NCBI GenBank assembly: GCA_002077065.1
Contig: NAJO01000028.1
Span: 434,001 to 498,000 of the forward strand
Length of the DNA stretch: 64,000 nt
Direction of reading: 5' to 3'
From: Cryoendolithus antarcticus
Taxonomy: Eukaryota > Ascomycota > Dothideomycetes > Cladosporiales > Cladosporiaceae
Numbering within the stretch: the stretch's first letter is position 1; each line of letters starts with the position of its first letter. Below, in pieces: positions 1-9,749 of this stretch. A program made the position numbers and the translations under genes. The notes under the pieces are model-generated. The model was not told where the DNA came from. It did not search any database and saw only the letters and a list, made by a program, of their open reading frames with translations.

Positions 1-347
1 GTGCTGCGGGAGCCTGGGACGCCAGCTTAGTGCCAGCACACATCGATCCGCTGTACGATGCCGTGTGGCGGGGGCTGGGAGAGAGGGTGCAGTACCATAG
101 CATGGTTCTCGAGGCGAATGCAGAGATGCGGCAGTTTTCCAGGGCGTTCTATCGCTGGCTTTCGAGTGGAGATGGGTCGAAACTGCAAGCGAATCCTGTG
201 AGGCGCATGCCTGGGGGTTTGGGGAAGGTGGTGGGAGATGGATTTATGCTTGTTGGGGAAGGGGATGCGGTGAAGCAGGCTGAGGGGAGGAGGGAAGAGT
301 GGATGAAGCCGATTAGTGGGGAGAAATTGGTGTATTCGCTCGTGTAG
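1..347 (+). CDS. Hypothetical protein, 3' part only
   Basis: An open frame enters from the left edge and ends at TAG 345-347, so only about the last 115 codons are visible. No start codon can be assigned. The visible part looks like a soluble C-terminal domain with a run reading HIDPLYDAVWRGLG, then an aromatic helix-like stretch (FSRAFYRWL) and a Gly-rich loop (MPGGLGKVVGDGFMLVGEG). I do not recognise the family. Codon use (many G/C third positions, no stops) supports coding. It is convergent with the Pho85-type kinase gene, with about 175 nt between the stops. Confidence 0.55.
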   Translation, partial: AAGAWDASLVPAHIDPLYDAVWRGLGERVQYHSMVLEANAEMRQFSRAFYRWLSSGDGSKLQANPVRRMPGGLGKVVGDGFMLVGEGDAVKQAEGRREEWMKPISGEKLVYSLV

Positions 348-523
348 GCTTGAGACAGCTCAGTAGTAGTTATGCTGTCTGCCAGACCATACCCTATACG
401 GTCCCAACTTCGCTTATACGCAATTGTCCTTTTTGCAGCCCTTCCTACGCGTAATACGTAATGCTCGCTGCAATTCATGCACTTCGTCTCCTGCTCGCCA
501 GTCTACAAGTCTCCATACCCATC

Positions 524-1557
524 TCAATAACCCCTCCCCTGCGCCTGCTGCTGCCCCAACCCCGCATACCCCGCCGCCTGCTCCCTCTGCGCAGCTCGTG
601 CGTTCAGTTCCGCGAACCACGGATGCCCTAGTGCTTGTTGAGCAGAACACCGCATCTCCGGCCGTACCTGCAGCATTTGCCCCAGTAACTGCAGCCCCGC
701 CGCATCCACACTCGGCAAGATAGCTCTGAGCTCTTGCGTCGCGTAGACAGGCCAGTTGGGCTTGTACTCGGGGAACTGACTTATGCCCGGCCAAGATCGC
801 TCGCTTGGGGTGCCCATGAGGCGGAAGATCTTGAGCAGCTGGTCCTCGTTTGTGGTGCCAGGGAAAAGGGGCCGACCAGTGAACATCTCGGCCATGATGC
901 ACCCGGCGGACCAGATGTCTATCGAGGTGTTGTAGGTCCTGCTACCGAGCAGGACGTCCGGAGCGCGGTACCACAGCGTCACGACTTCGTTCGAGAAGGT
1001 GTTGACTGGTATTCCGAAGGCGCGCGCGAGGCCAAAATCAGCAAGCTTCAGCACACCGGTCGTGGAGATGAGGAGATTCTGCGGTTTCAGGTCGCGATGT
1101 AGGACGCGGTTTTCGTGGCAGAAGGCTATGCCGCGGAGGAGCTGCCACATGAAACTTTTTATTATGCCGGCATCCAAAGCGCCGCGTTGGCCGTTGACGG
1201 GATTGGGGTAGGTGTCCATGTACTTTTTGAGGTCTTTGTCCATGTACTCGAAGACGAGCATGAGTTTGTTCTCGGTGTGGATGACATCGTAGAGGCCGAC
1301 GATGTTCTCGTGCTTGAGCTCTTTCATGAGTGAGATTTCGCGGATGGCTGTGCTGGGTGTTCCTTCCTCGCTGTCGAGGTGGATCTCTTTGAGGGCTACG
1401 AAGGCACCAGTTGCGCCATTACGGCCTTTGAAGACCTGCACTGAGATCAGTTGGCCGCGTAATGCACCACAGAAACATGACCAGCACTCACAGTAGCATA
1501 CGTCCCCTCCCCCAGCTTCTCCAACTGCTGGAAGCTACTTGGATGCCGCTTGTCCAT
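524..1557 (-). CDS. PHO85: Cyclin-dependent kinase, Pho85/PhoA type
   Basis: Serine/threonine CDK of the Pho85 group (CDK5-like). With its cyclins it controls phosphate and nutrient signalling and polarity in fungi. Exons on the minus strand are 1557-1492 and 1435-524, separated by a 56-nt GTGAGT..GCAG intron (1436-1491), giving about 325 aa. Visible features are the Gly-rich loop GEGTYATV spanning the splice junction, PSTAIRE at residues 49-55, the catalytic loop HRDLKPQN, and [15 protein letters not shown] followed by the activation segment [14 protein letters not shown]. The start at 1557 is the family-typical [16 protein letters not shown]. The open frame continues upstream to 1752, but that part does not look like the family. 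The C-terminal tail is rich in Gln/Gly/Ala. It is divergent from eIF1A. Confidence 0.95.
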
Positions 1558-2294
1558 GACTTCGATCCTCTGCCCTCCCCCGAGCGATCTAACGCTGATG
1601 TTGCTGTCTGTCCGATGCTCGGCGTTCAATGATCCAACTGCTAGAGTGCCAACATGCGTGGGCTGCAGGTGGATGTCCGGTGGCTCTTTGCGAGTGAACT
1701 TAGGGTCCCAGAGGATATCGCGGGAAGTCGTAAGCTGTGACGCGATGGTCAAGGGAGAGGAAGGCGTGGGTGATCTAGTGGTGTCGGAGCTACGGTGGTG
1801 GGGGAGGGTGTTTGCTCGGTGGCTGTGAGGTCTGTTGTGGTGGGAGGACGCCGTGGTGGTGGTGGTGGGAGGAGGGTATCGAGCGCGTAGACAGGGTAGA
1901 GGTCGGAAGTTCAGTGGTTTCTGTTTGATGTTCGGGCGGCAGCATTAGGTCCAATGAGGCGTGTGGAGCAGACATGTGAAAGGTCTCCCAATCTAAACTT
2001 GATCGGCGCTCCACTGCTCGGCGCCTAGCGAGGAAGTGATGGAGGGGGGGGTGACTCAGCAGCATGACAGCACCGCCACAGGGCAGTGAATGTGTGGCTT
2101 TGTGAGGACGGCTTGGCCCGCGCCCGCCCCCACCACGCACATGCAGTCATAAGAGACGACGACCCTTCAACGTTGGAATTGGCCGCAGTCAGTGCATACA
2201 TCCACTGCACTTCTATATCACTCACCACTTCAAAAAGGGAGTATACCAGGCAACGAAGCCGCACTAGACATCAGAACACCCACACACCGCCACC
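1558..2294. promoter_or_regulatory. Divergent promoter region, PHO85 / eIF1A
   Basis: About 740 bp lie between the two divergent start codons. A short imperfect GGT-rich run lies near 1850-1875. No coding exon is supported. The region must hold both 5' leaders and promoters (inference). Confidence 0.5.
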
Positions 2295-2866
2295 ATGCCC
2301 AAGAACAAGGGAAAAGTACGAATCTCGCCCCTCCATCGCAGACAATATCAGAGACTGACATGCGCTTCATAGGGAGGTAAAAACAGGCGTCGTGGGAAGA
2401 ACGAGAACGACAACGAGAAGCGCGAGTTGACCTTCAAGGAGGAGGGACAAGGTAAGCGATACCCATCAGAAATACGGCCATGCGAATTCGAGACCTAACA
2501 TATCCATCAGAGTACGCACAAGTCCTTAAGATGCTCGGCAACGGCCGCCTCGAAGCCCTTTGTTTCGACGGCTCTAAACGCCTCGCCCACATCCGCGGCA
2601 AGCTGCGCAAGAAAGTCTGGATCAACCAGGGAGACATCATCCTTCTCTCGCTGCGAGACTACCAGGACGAGAAGGGAGATGTGATTTTGAAGTACAGCGC
2701 GGACGAGGCACGGTCACTGAAGGCATACGGCGAGTTACCGGAGAGCGCGAAGATCAACGAGACGGACACTTATGGAGGCGAGGAGGAGGGCGGGATTGGG
2801 TTCGATTTCGGCGAGGATGATAGTGAGAGTGGGAGCGGAGGGGAGTTGGATGTGGACAACATCTGA
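2295..2866 (+). CDS. TIF11: Translation initiation factor eIF1A
   Basis: eIF1A binds the 40S A site and acts with eIF1 in scanning and start-codon choice. Exons are 2295-2315, 2373-2451 and 2511-2866, with 57- and 59-nt introns, giving 151 aa, the usual eIF1A length. The first exon encodes only MPKNKGK. The second encodes a basic tail and the third the OB fold ([21 protein letters not shown], then [20 protein letters not shown]). The C-terminus is strongly acidic and ends in DVDNI, as in the family. Both introns have clear GTACG/GTAAG donors and AG acceptors, and phase 1 of the second intron joins Gln to Glu correctly. It is divergent from PHO85 and convergent with the aquaporin. Confidence 0.96.
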
Positions 2867-3423
2867 TTGTGCAGATGGGGAGCTGAGGGTAGACGGCAGG
2901 GGTGCAAGTGGCAGCAGATACAATGGCGTGGTCATGAGCCCGGAAATGGCATGTGGCAAACGATTGCCACCACGAACGGCGGCCTGCATGGCACTGCTGG
3001 GCCCAGAACGAACATCATGCGAGGCAGAGCGCGCGGAAATGGCTGCGGGTGCGGTCACGAAATTGGTATATGCAGCATACGGAAATGAACATCAACCACA
3101 TTTTCTCAGATGTCCCATACTCTTTGCTGAAGTAATCGGATGCCGCACAGGAACACTCACGTAGTCGAAATGTTGCATCCTCAAGTGGTTCGAATGCATA
3201 GCATAAGGTCAACAGCGTGCTCATACATCGAGTACGGAGGCGAGCGCTATATGACCAAAGTAGTGCCTCAACTGCTCACCTTGGACTGAATGTGAAGGAT
3301 ATGGCCCTTTCCAGCGCTACCCAGAGCCTCTCATGGAGCATAATGGACCTATGGCCCCAACCCCACCGCACGAACTCCAATGCAACCTCCCAGCCCCGCC
3401 AAACACCTTTTCTCTCCACGAAC
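2867..3423. other. Intergenic, convergent gap
   Basis: This 557-bp stretch between the eIF1A and aquaporin stop codons presumably holds two 3' UTRs. Short overlapping frames on both strands have no family signature. A box-B-like sequence near 3186 was examined and rejected as a tRNA. Confidence 0.4.
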
Positions 3424-4925
3424 TCAAACCGTCTCCCTCCCCTTCTCCGCCCTCACTTCCTCCGCCCTCCGTTCCGCCTTCTCCTCACTAACCTCATCCT
3501 GCCCCGGATTCGCCATCTCATACTCCAGAATCTTAATAAACTTATAAAACCCCACCGCCACCACCGCCCCTATTGCGGGTCCTAGCCAATAAATCCAGTG
3601 CTCCTCGTCCCAGATCCCTGTGATGACGCAAGGGCCGAAGGAGCGCGCGGGGTTGAGGGAGCCGCCGGTGTAGAAGACGCCGACGAGTTCTGCGATGAAG
3701 AGCGCGAGGCCGATGCCAATGGGGGCTATGAAGGTGGCGCGGTGTTTTTCTTTCGCTAGCATGAAGATGGCGAAGACTAGTTCGGCGGTGAGGATGGCTT
3801 CGATGAAGATGCCGCGGGCGATGGAGGTGTCTGCTGAGAGGGTTGTGCGGACGTTGAACGTCGTTGGGAAGAGCACTTTCACGATGATACTCGCAAACAT
3901 GCTCCCACTCAGCTGTGCTCCAAGCAGCAGCATACCCCGCGTGTAGGAGAGCGACTGCACCATCACCATCGCCAGCGTGACCGCGGGGTTGAACAATCCG
4001 CCGGAAATGCGGAAGAAGATCCAGACGTTGACCATAAGACTGAAGCCGAAGGAGAGGGAGATGTAGGTCAGTACTATGGGACTGAAGCCAGTGGCTGCGC
4101 CGGTTGTGGAGGAGGCGGAGCTGTCGTTGGCGCCGATGTTGGCTACTTGTGTGCCGGCGAAGGCGAAGAAGAGGAACATGGTCGTGCCTACGAATTCGCC
4201 GACGGCGGCGACGAAGTCTAGTGTTGATGTGAGTAAGGTTTTTCCATAACCGAAGCGCAATCGACTCGTGGATACTCACGATTTTTCAGATTGCTGTTCA
4301 TCCAATTCGTGAAGGGAAGACGCATGATGACTTCGGGCGGTACAGGGGAACTGGGATCACTGTCTGCTGTTCCTGCTCGTCGTCTTCTTCTCCGTACTGG
4401 CTGTGGTGCTTCGCTTTCACTTCCGCTTGAGCCTTCGAATTGCTGCGTCTTTCGAGCAGAATTCGAGGGCTGGGGTCGGCCACTTCTCGAGTCCATGCGA
4501 GATGGTGTGTTATTGTGAACAACAGACGGACGTCGACGATGCGGCTTGTTATTTGCCGGATCCTCCCAATAGTCCCCAGGTGTCGTTCTACCACCTTGTC
4601 TTGGGTAGTCGTACGATTGGCGAGGTCCGCAGTATCGTCGGTCATCACGGTCATCATAGTCCCAATCGTTCCGTGAGGGTCCATATCGCATCATCGTTGC
4701 GCGTGCCGGGTGCAATGGTGGGGGCTCCTGGGCTTGATGGTACTGAGATGGCTCGAAGTCCAGTCGGGGGATGTGCGACTCTCGTCCCTCTTCCTGATTG
4801 CCTTTGGGCTCCGCCGATCGCGCTGCACCGTGGCGAAGCATTGGGTGCATACTGTCGTGTGAAGGTCGATCTCCGCCAGCCGGCGACGATGTCTGTAGAC
4901 TTCTGCTTGGCATATCGAGAGACAT
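3424..4925 (-). CDS. Aquaporin (MIP family) with long N-terminal extension
   Basis: Channel of the major intrinsic protein family for water or small solutes, in plasma or internal membranes. Exons are 4925-4280 and 4217-3424. The 62-nt intron 4218-4279 has a GTGAGT donor and CTAG acceptor, and the junction restores the family motif NHFVAAVGEFVGT. Product is about 479 aa. The MIP core has two half-helix motifs, NPAVTLAM and NPARSFGP, among six hydrophobic segments. About 215 residues precede the core: a Ser/Pro/Arg-rich, low-complexity, probably cytosolic tail with an Arg block (RRRRRR). The C-terminal tail is Glu/Lys/Arg-rich. The start is the first ATG after an in-frame TAG. Substrate specificity cannot be read from the sequence. 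Confidence 0.93.
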
Positions 4926-5998
4926 GGCTGACTAGATGAGCAGAGCCTCACTCCAATTGACGTAAAAGGGAAAGAGACAAGGTAGCGCAAGGTGCGATTT
5001 GGGTAGCGAGTCCCAAGCAAATGGAAATAAATGAAATGTTAGTACCGCCTCGACGATCCCTCAGACGATATACGCGGAGGAGATCCTCAACTTTGAGCGA
5101 GGAGATGCAGTAGGAACCACGAACTCGCTGGGACCCTACGAGACCCAAGCATTGCAATCAAACCTCGCATCGCCAATGACGGTCTCATCGTCAAAGCACG
5201 CAGTACCGACACCTTCACCATGCAGAAGAAAGAATGCGAACGCAGGCCTCCCATGGCCATCCAAGATCTCAGGAACAGCACAGGCTCCATACGAACCCTT
5301 GCCCTCCGCCCTGCAACCAGGTGCAGCGCTGCTCAGGGCGTCTGGAAACCTCACAGCCATGCACCACATCGAAGCGAGGTTCCGATGCACGAGCTGGACA
5401 GCTGTCCGAGCTGCTCGTATGGCGAGACGCGGTGCCGAGATTGACGCAGGGCTGAGGGAGATGACGACAGCAGCAGCGTGTATGCGCCGGTGCTGGGAGT
5501 GGACGGAGGGAAGTCGGACAGGACGTGCAGAAGGGGACGACGGGAGGGTATATGAGTCGTTGGTGATGCGGCAGAGGGAGGGTCATGCCTGCGCAGACAG
5601 CGCGTCGAGACGTGCGTTGTGTTTCAGATGCTTTGGGAGTTTGCGATGCGCGAGCGCTTCCGCGGAGGCAGGTTGTGTCGATGTCGCTTAGATAGAGATG
5701 TATACATCGGACGCGATGCGACGATTTCTACGCATCGCTTGCTGAGCCGCGAAGAAGATATCGGTACGCACTCGGGATTGAAGGAAATAAGAGTAATCGA
5801 GGTAACGCGTGAGAAGAATATGGTCACGTGCGGCTTCTCTTCCGATCGGCTTGGCACGATCGCTGACGTCGATCGGCAAGAGCTTCCATCGACCTTCGAG
5901 AACATCTGAGTTGTGATAGCTTCAACGCTGCAGATGGGAATCGTCTGTACAATACAACATCTAGCATTGTAGGAACTTCCCGCCAGCCATAGATCAAC
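4926..5998. other. Intergenic between aquaporin and COQ11-like gene
   Basis: A 1.07-kb divergent region. An uninterrupted plus-strand frame runs from just after TGA 5032-5034 to a stop at 5689-5691, but its first ATG is at 5176 and it has no recognised domain. It could be an exon of an unknown gene or chance. No other support for a gene here. Confidence 0.35.
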
Positions 5999-6939
5999 AT
6001 GGCCACCACAACAGCGAAACGGAAACTGGTAGTCTGCGGCGGCAATGGCTTCCTCGGCAGCCGCATCTGCAAAGCAGCCGTAGCACGCGATTGGGAGGTT
6101 GAATCGATCAGGTAGGTAAGCAATGCCTTCCACTTCCTGTACAACGCCATTAGCAAAGGTCTGACTCGTTGCCATACAGCCGTTCAGGCGAACCAAATTG
6201 GCCCTCAGTCTCCTCAGACACTACCGCCCCAGCCTGGTCCAAATCCGTAACCTGGACAAGCGCTAACATTCTGCACCCCTCCACCTACCGTTCTTCACTC
6301 GAGAACGCCACAGCCGTAGTCCATAGCATGGGAATCCTCCTCGAAGCAGACTACAAGGGTGTTGTCTCCGGCAAAGAATCTCCTATAGCCGGATTACGGA
6401 GAGCGTTCTCAGCGACGAAGAAGGGATCGGCCACGAATCCGCTAGAGAGCGACGAGATCGAGCCAGGGGAGAGCGATGGACAGATTACGTACGAGTTGAT
6501 GAATCGGGACTCGGCGCTCATATTGGCGAAGGCGGCGAGTGATGCTGGAGCGAAGACGTTCGTGTATATCTCTGCGGCTGCTGGGGCGCCGATACTGCCG
6601 GCGCGGTATATCAACACGAAGCGCGAGGCTGAAGGGACGATAGCGAGCAAGTTCCCGGACATGAGGAGCCTTTTCTTGCGGCCCGGCTTTCTGTACGACA
6701 GCAGTAGAGGCTTCACAATGCCGATGGCGGCTGTGACGTACGGAGGCTTTGTGGTGAACAGTCTGACGGGCGGGAACTTGACGTGGCTGATGGGTGCTGG
6801 AGGCTCGAAGCCACTGAAAGCGGATTTGGTCGCTGAGGCGGTGGTGGAGGGGATTGCTGATGAGGGCGTCAAGGGGCCGGTGGAGGTGCAGGAGATTGAA
6901 AGTTTGGCGAATAGGGCGTGGAGGAGGGGCATGCTGTAG
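5999..6939 (+). CDS. COQ11: NAD(P)-binding SDR-like protein, COQ11 family (mitochondrial)
   Basis: Atypical short-chain reductase resembling yeast Coq11 (YLR290C), a mitochondrial protein tied to coenzyme Q synthesis and related to the NDUFA9/39-kDa family. Exons are 5999-6111 and 6180-6939 (68-nt intron, GTAGGT..ACAG), giving 290 aa. The N-terminus has the Rossmann glycine motif as VVCGGNGFLGSRICKAA (about residues 11-27). Further in are AVVHSMGILLEADYKGV, FVYISAAAGAPILPARYINTKREAE (the SDR Tyr/Lys region) and LRPGFLYDS. The start ATG directly follows an ATCAAC context. It is convergent with the phosphatase gene, with only 32 bp between stops. The Coq11 assignment rests on family resemblance and is not proven. 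Confidence 0.82.
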
Positions 6940-6971
6940 GATATGTATACTGTAAGACCTGTATGAGCTGA

Positions 6972-8176
6972 CTAGCCTTCTCTTGTGCCCTTTACCAATA
7001 CCGGTATCAGTCCACCGGTAGGCACCACGAACGTCCTATGCCCGATTACTCGCAAGAAGCTGGCAATACTTCCCGAATGGCTCGTCGTACTCACAACACT
7101 CACCCCCTTCTCCCTTTCAAAGACGTCCTCAAGAAAAGCTCTACTCCTCACATCATGTTCATCGTTCGTCTCCCTATGCTCAGCCTGCCACAGCACATCC
7201 TCCTCCACGAACCCCTTCTCAATCTCGAACTTCGGATAAAGCTCATGAATCACACTTCTCGAAGATCTCCTGTCACAAGTATGCTCCCCCATAACCTCCC
7301 TCAACATCTCCCTAATCACCGGTCGCCACTCCTTCCCCTCAGGCATCGTCATACCCGCCCAAGTCAGAGAAGCAGTATGACAACACCGCCTCAACGGACT
7401 GATCTCCCATCGCTCCGGCACCGGCATCCCCTCGCCCAGTAACTTGCTGATAAACTTCCCCGCCTCCCTCGCCTGCCCCTCACCTATATCGGTTAGTTCG
7501 GCGTCAGCCCAGGTTACGGTCCCGTTGCCTTCGAGTTTCGACCAGTGCGCATCCCAGGCTTGGGTGCCGTAAAAGGACTCGGCGACATTATGGGTGCCCT
7601 GGCCGTGGCGGGCGAGGAGGAAGAATTTGTAGGTTCTGTGTGCTGGGGCGGAAGAGATGAGGGATTGTAGGTGGGATTGGAAAGAGTGCCAGGTCAGGGA
7701 GGGAGCGAGACCGAGGTTGGCTTTCGTCTTGAAGAGATGGAGTCAGACGGGAACGTTGAGGAGCCTATGACCCCTGACATGGGCCCAAGGAAAGAGGATC
7801 AGAACGTGGACTTGAAAATTTTGTGTAGACGGGAAGATATGGATCGATCGAGCAGTAGATGAATATGAAAGAGACCATTGAGAATAGAGGAGTTGGAAGG
7901 AACTGTAGCGAACGTACATAGTCGAAGGTCGTATCATCGGTCGCTGGATCATCTTGCAGGAAAAGGTTGGGCACAACTTCGAACTTCCAGGACGACTCCG
8001 GTGCACTACCCATCGTTTGCGACTCTCCCAGGCTCAAGAGCCAGTAGATAAGGGTGAGACCGAGGAAGAGAGCAGATCTTGTAATGGTCAGTGCGCTGCT
8101 GTGAGTGAAGTAGCTCGAAGACTTACATGAAGACGAAAGGACGGCGCACAGTAGCTGGTGTGCTTGTCGATGGCAT
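6972..8176 (-). CDS. Histidine phosphatase (phosphoglycerate mutase-like), membrane-anchored
   Basis: Branch-1 histidine phosphatase superfamily; the substrate is unknown. Exons are 8176-8127, 8077-7918 and 7727-6972, giving 321 aa. The first intron is short (GTAAGT..CAAG). The second is long for this window (190 nt, 7728-7917) and is less certain. The catalytic motif is LLARHGQGTHNVAE, and TTSHSGSI holds the second catalytic His. SPLRRCCHTA matches the usual downstream Arg region. A hydrophobic segment encoded across the first junction (FVFISALFLGLTLIYWLLSL, about residues 14-33) behaves as a signal anchor, so the enzyme probably faces a lumen or the outside. The divergent neighbour SPF27 begins 195 bp upstream. 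Confidence 0.85.
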
Positions 8177-8371
8177 GGAACGAATTTCTCTGATTCTTTC
8201 TGCTTCGTGAAGCGTTCTGTCTATAAGATGTCTATCGTGGTGTCATATCTAGAATGTCCTTGACATCGAATGCTCTTCTGTACAGCCAATGACTGTCTTG
8301 GCGAAGACCTCACCTCTCGAACTTCGCTGCTGAGCCTGTAGACACGTAGATCTCCACCACTCTCCCTCGCA

Positions 8372-8995
8372 ATGCCCCTCTTCCAGCCTCAGACCGCACA
8401 TCTTCCCCACATCGACGCTGAGCCCTCCGCCGACGCCCTCGCTGCCGCAGATGCTCTGATTCGCGCTGAGCTTCCAGATCGCCCAGCATCTGATCTCCAC
8501 GAAGCCATACCTGCCCTTCGCCCTACGAAGTTCTCGTTTCTGATCGAAGCCGAACACGATGCTCTAGCATCCGGTGCCGAATGCCAAAAAGGGATCCATC
8601 TTTCCCGCTACGAGGCCATTACAGCCCCCTCCTCGACGGATTCGAAAGAGACCTACGAAGCCGCACTCAGTCAAGCATACACCAGCCTAGAGTACCTTCG
8701 ATCACGTGAAACAAATCTCGCACTTCTGGAGACTTACGGCAGAAATGCCTGGCTGGTCGGCAATGCAGCACTAGAAGACCTGTTAAAGGGCTTGGAAAAG
8801 GAGATTGAGGAGTCTAGGGCAGAGGTAGAAGCGTTGGAGCAGGAAAGACGGCAAAGGCAAGGAGAAAGCGAAGCGGAGGTCAGAGGATTGGATGGTGCGT
8901 GGAGAGAAGGTGTAGGAAAGCTGATCGAGGTCATGGCTGCTGCTGAAGGCGTGAGGGGCGAAATATTGGAGAAGAGGAGGGCGGATGCAACCTGA
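8372..8995 (+). CDS. SPF27: Pre-mRNA splicing factor SPF27 (BCAS2/Cwf7 family)
   Basis: Component of the Prp19 (NineTeen) complex of the spliceosome. A single exon encodes 207 aa, close to family length. Family features are the N-terminal acidic stretch with repeated Ala/Asp (SADALAAADALIRAEL), the central region around QAYTSLEYLRSRETNLALLETYGRNAWLVGNAALEDLL, and a C-terminal coiled coil rich in Glu/Arg (about residues 130-190). The start ATG lies in CTCGCAATGCC and is the first ATG of the frame. It shares a 195-bp divergent promoter with the histidine phosphatase. Confidence 0.88.
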   Translation: MPLFQPQTAHLPHIDAEPSADALAAADALIRAELPDRPASDLHEAIPALRPTKFSFLIEAEHDALASGAECQKGIHLSRYEAITAPSSTDSKETYEAALSQAYTSLEYLRSRETNLALLETYGRNAWLVGNAALEDLLKGLEKEIEESRAEVEALEQERRQRQGESEAEVRGLDGAWREGVGKLIEVMAAAEGVRGEILEKRRADAT

Positions 8996-9749
8996 AATCG
9001 TACCAGAGTGTTGTCCGCGAAGAGGCAACGCTTTCTACACGCAGAGGAATTGACGGACCACGGATGCCCTGACCAGACATGAGTAGCCGTTGGCTGAGAT
9101 TTCGACTACCAGACTGCGCAGAGCACGGCGTGGCCATGGCGCTGATCCTGCATTCGCGGCCAAATCGCACGCTTCAATGGCAGATGATCGAAATTGTACA
9201 ATGGACACGGCTTCGACTTTGCTCCGTGAAGATGGAAGACTCGCTGCTAGCACGAGAGGCGGCACGAGTTGATTGCGCTCTGGACCACCTGAAAGCCCGC
9301 ATACGCCTGCGGTCGTACCGGTGCTATGGCTGATCTGCCTTGGAGCCGACGATGCGGTTGGTCAGGAGACGATGCACAAGCTTCAGTGCTTGCTACACCA
9401 CTGTCGCGGACGAACAATGCGCTAGCATGGGCGTTCATGTACTTGTCTATGATAGCACGAAAGCCACTGGTCGGTCACTAGTCGTGAGGAAAGTCGCGTG
9501 CATCTCGTCACGTTCGCTTCCACGAGCTACAATTGACAGCTCACTTCCCCTACTAGCGCACACATTCTGTAAGTTCCGTGATCCCATAGAAGCAGTCATG
9601 GTGATCTCCTCGTGGCTGTTGGGGCATGTGGGCTCGCTTTCGTTGATCTTTTCTTTCCACCACTCTATACACCACCATTTCCGACTCCGGTTCTACTACC
9701 GGAGAAGATCTACACCTTTCCTAGGTCTCCTCCCTGGCTAGGATTTGTC
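8996..9749. other. Intergenic / 5' region
   Basis: About 750 bp between SPF27 and the start chosen for the next gene. The next gene's frame is open back to about 9612, with only GTG available as a start. Other small frames have no family features. Taken as promoter and leader. Confidence 0.4.

Noticed and set aside
414..902. 162-codon minus-strand frame
   Set aside because: Shifted reading of the Pho85-type kinase exon.
1851..1875. GGT-rich run resembling a microsatellite
   Set aside because: Only a few imperfect copies; not beyond what a GC-rich promoter may contain by chance.
3180..3205. B-box-like GGTTCGAAT sequence
   Set aside because: The T-stem does not pair and there is no upstream A box or acceptor stem.
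3542..4279. 245-codon minus-strand frame rich in Arg and His
   Set aside because: It is a shifted reading of the aquaporin coding sequence with unnatural composition.
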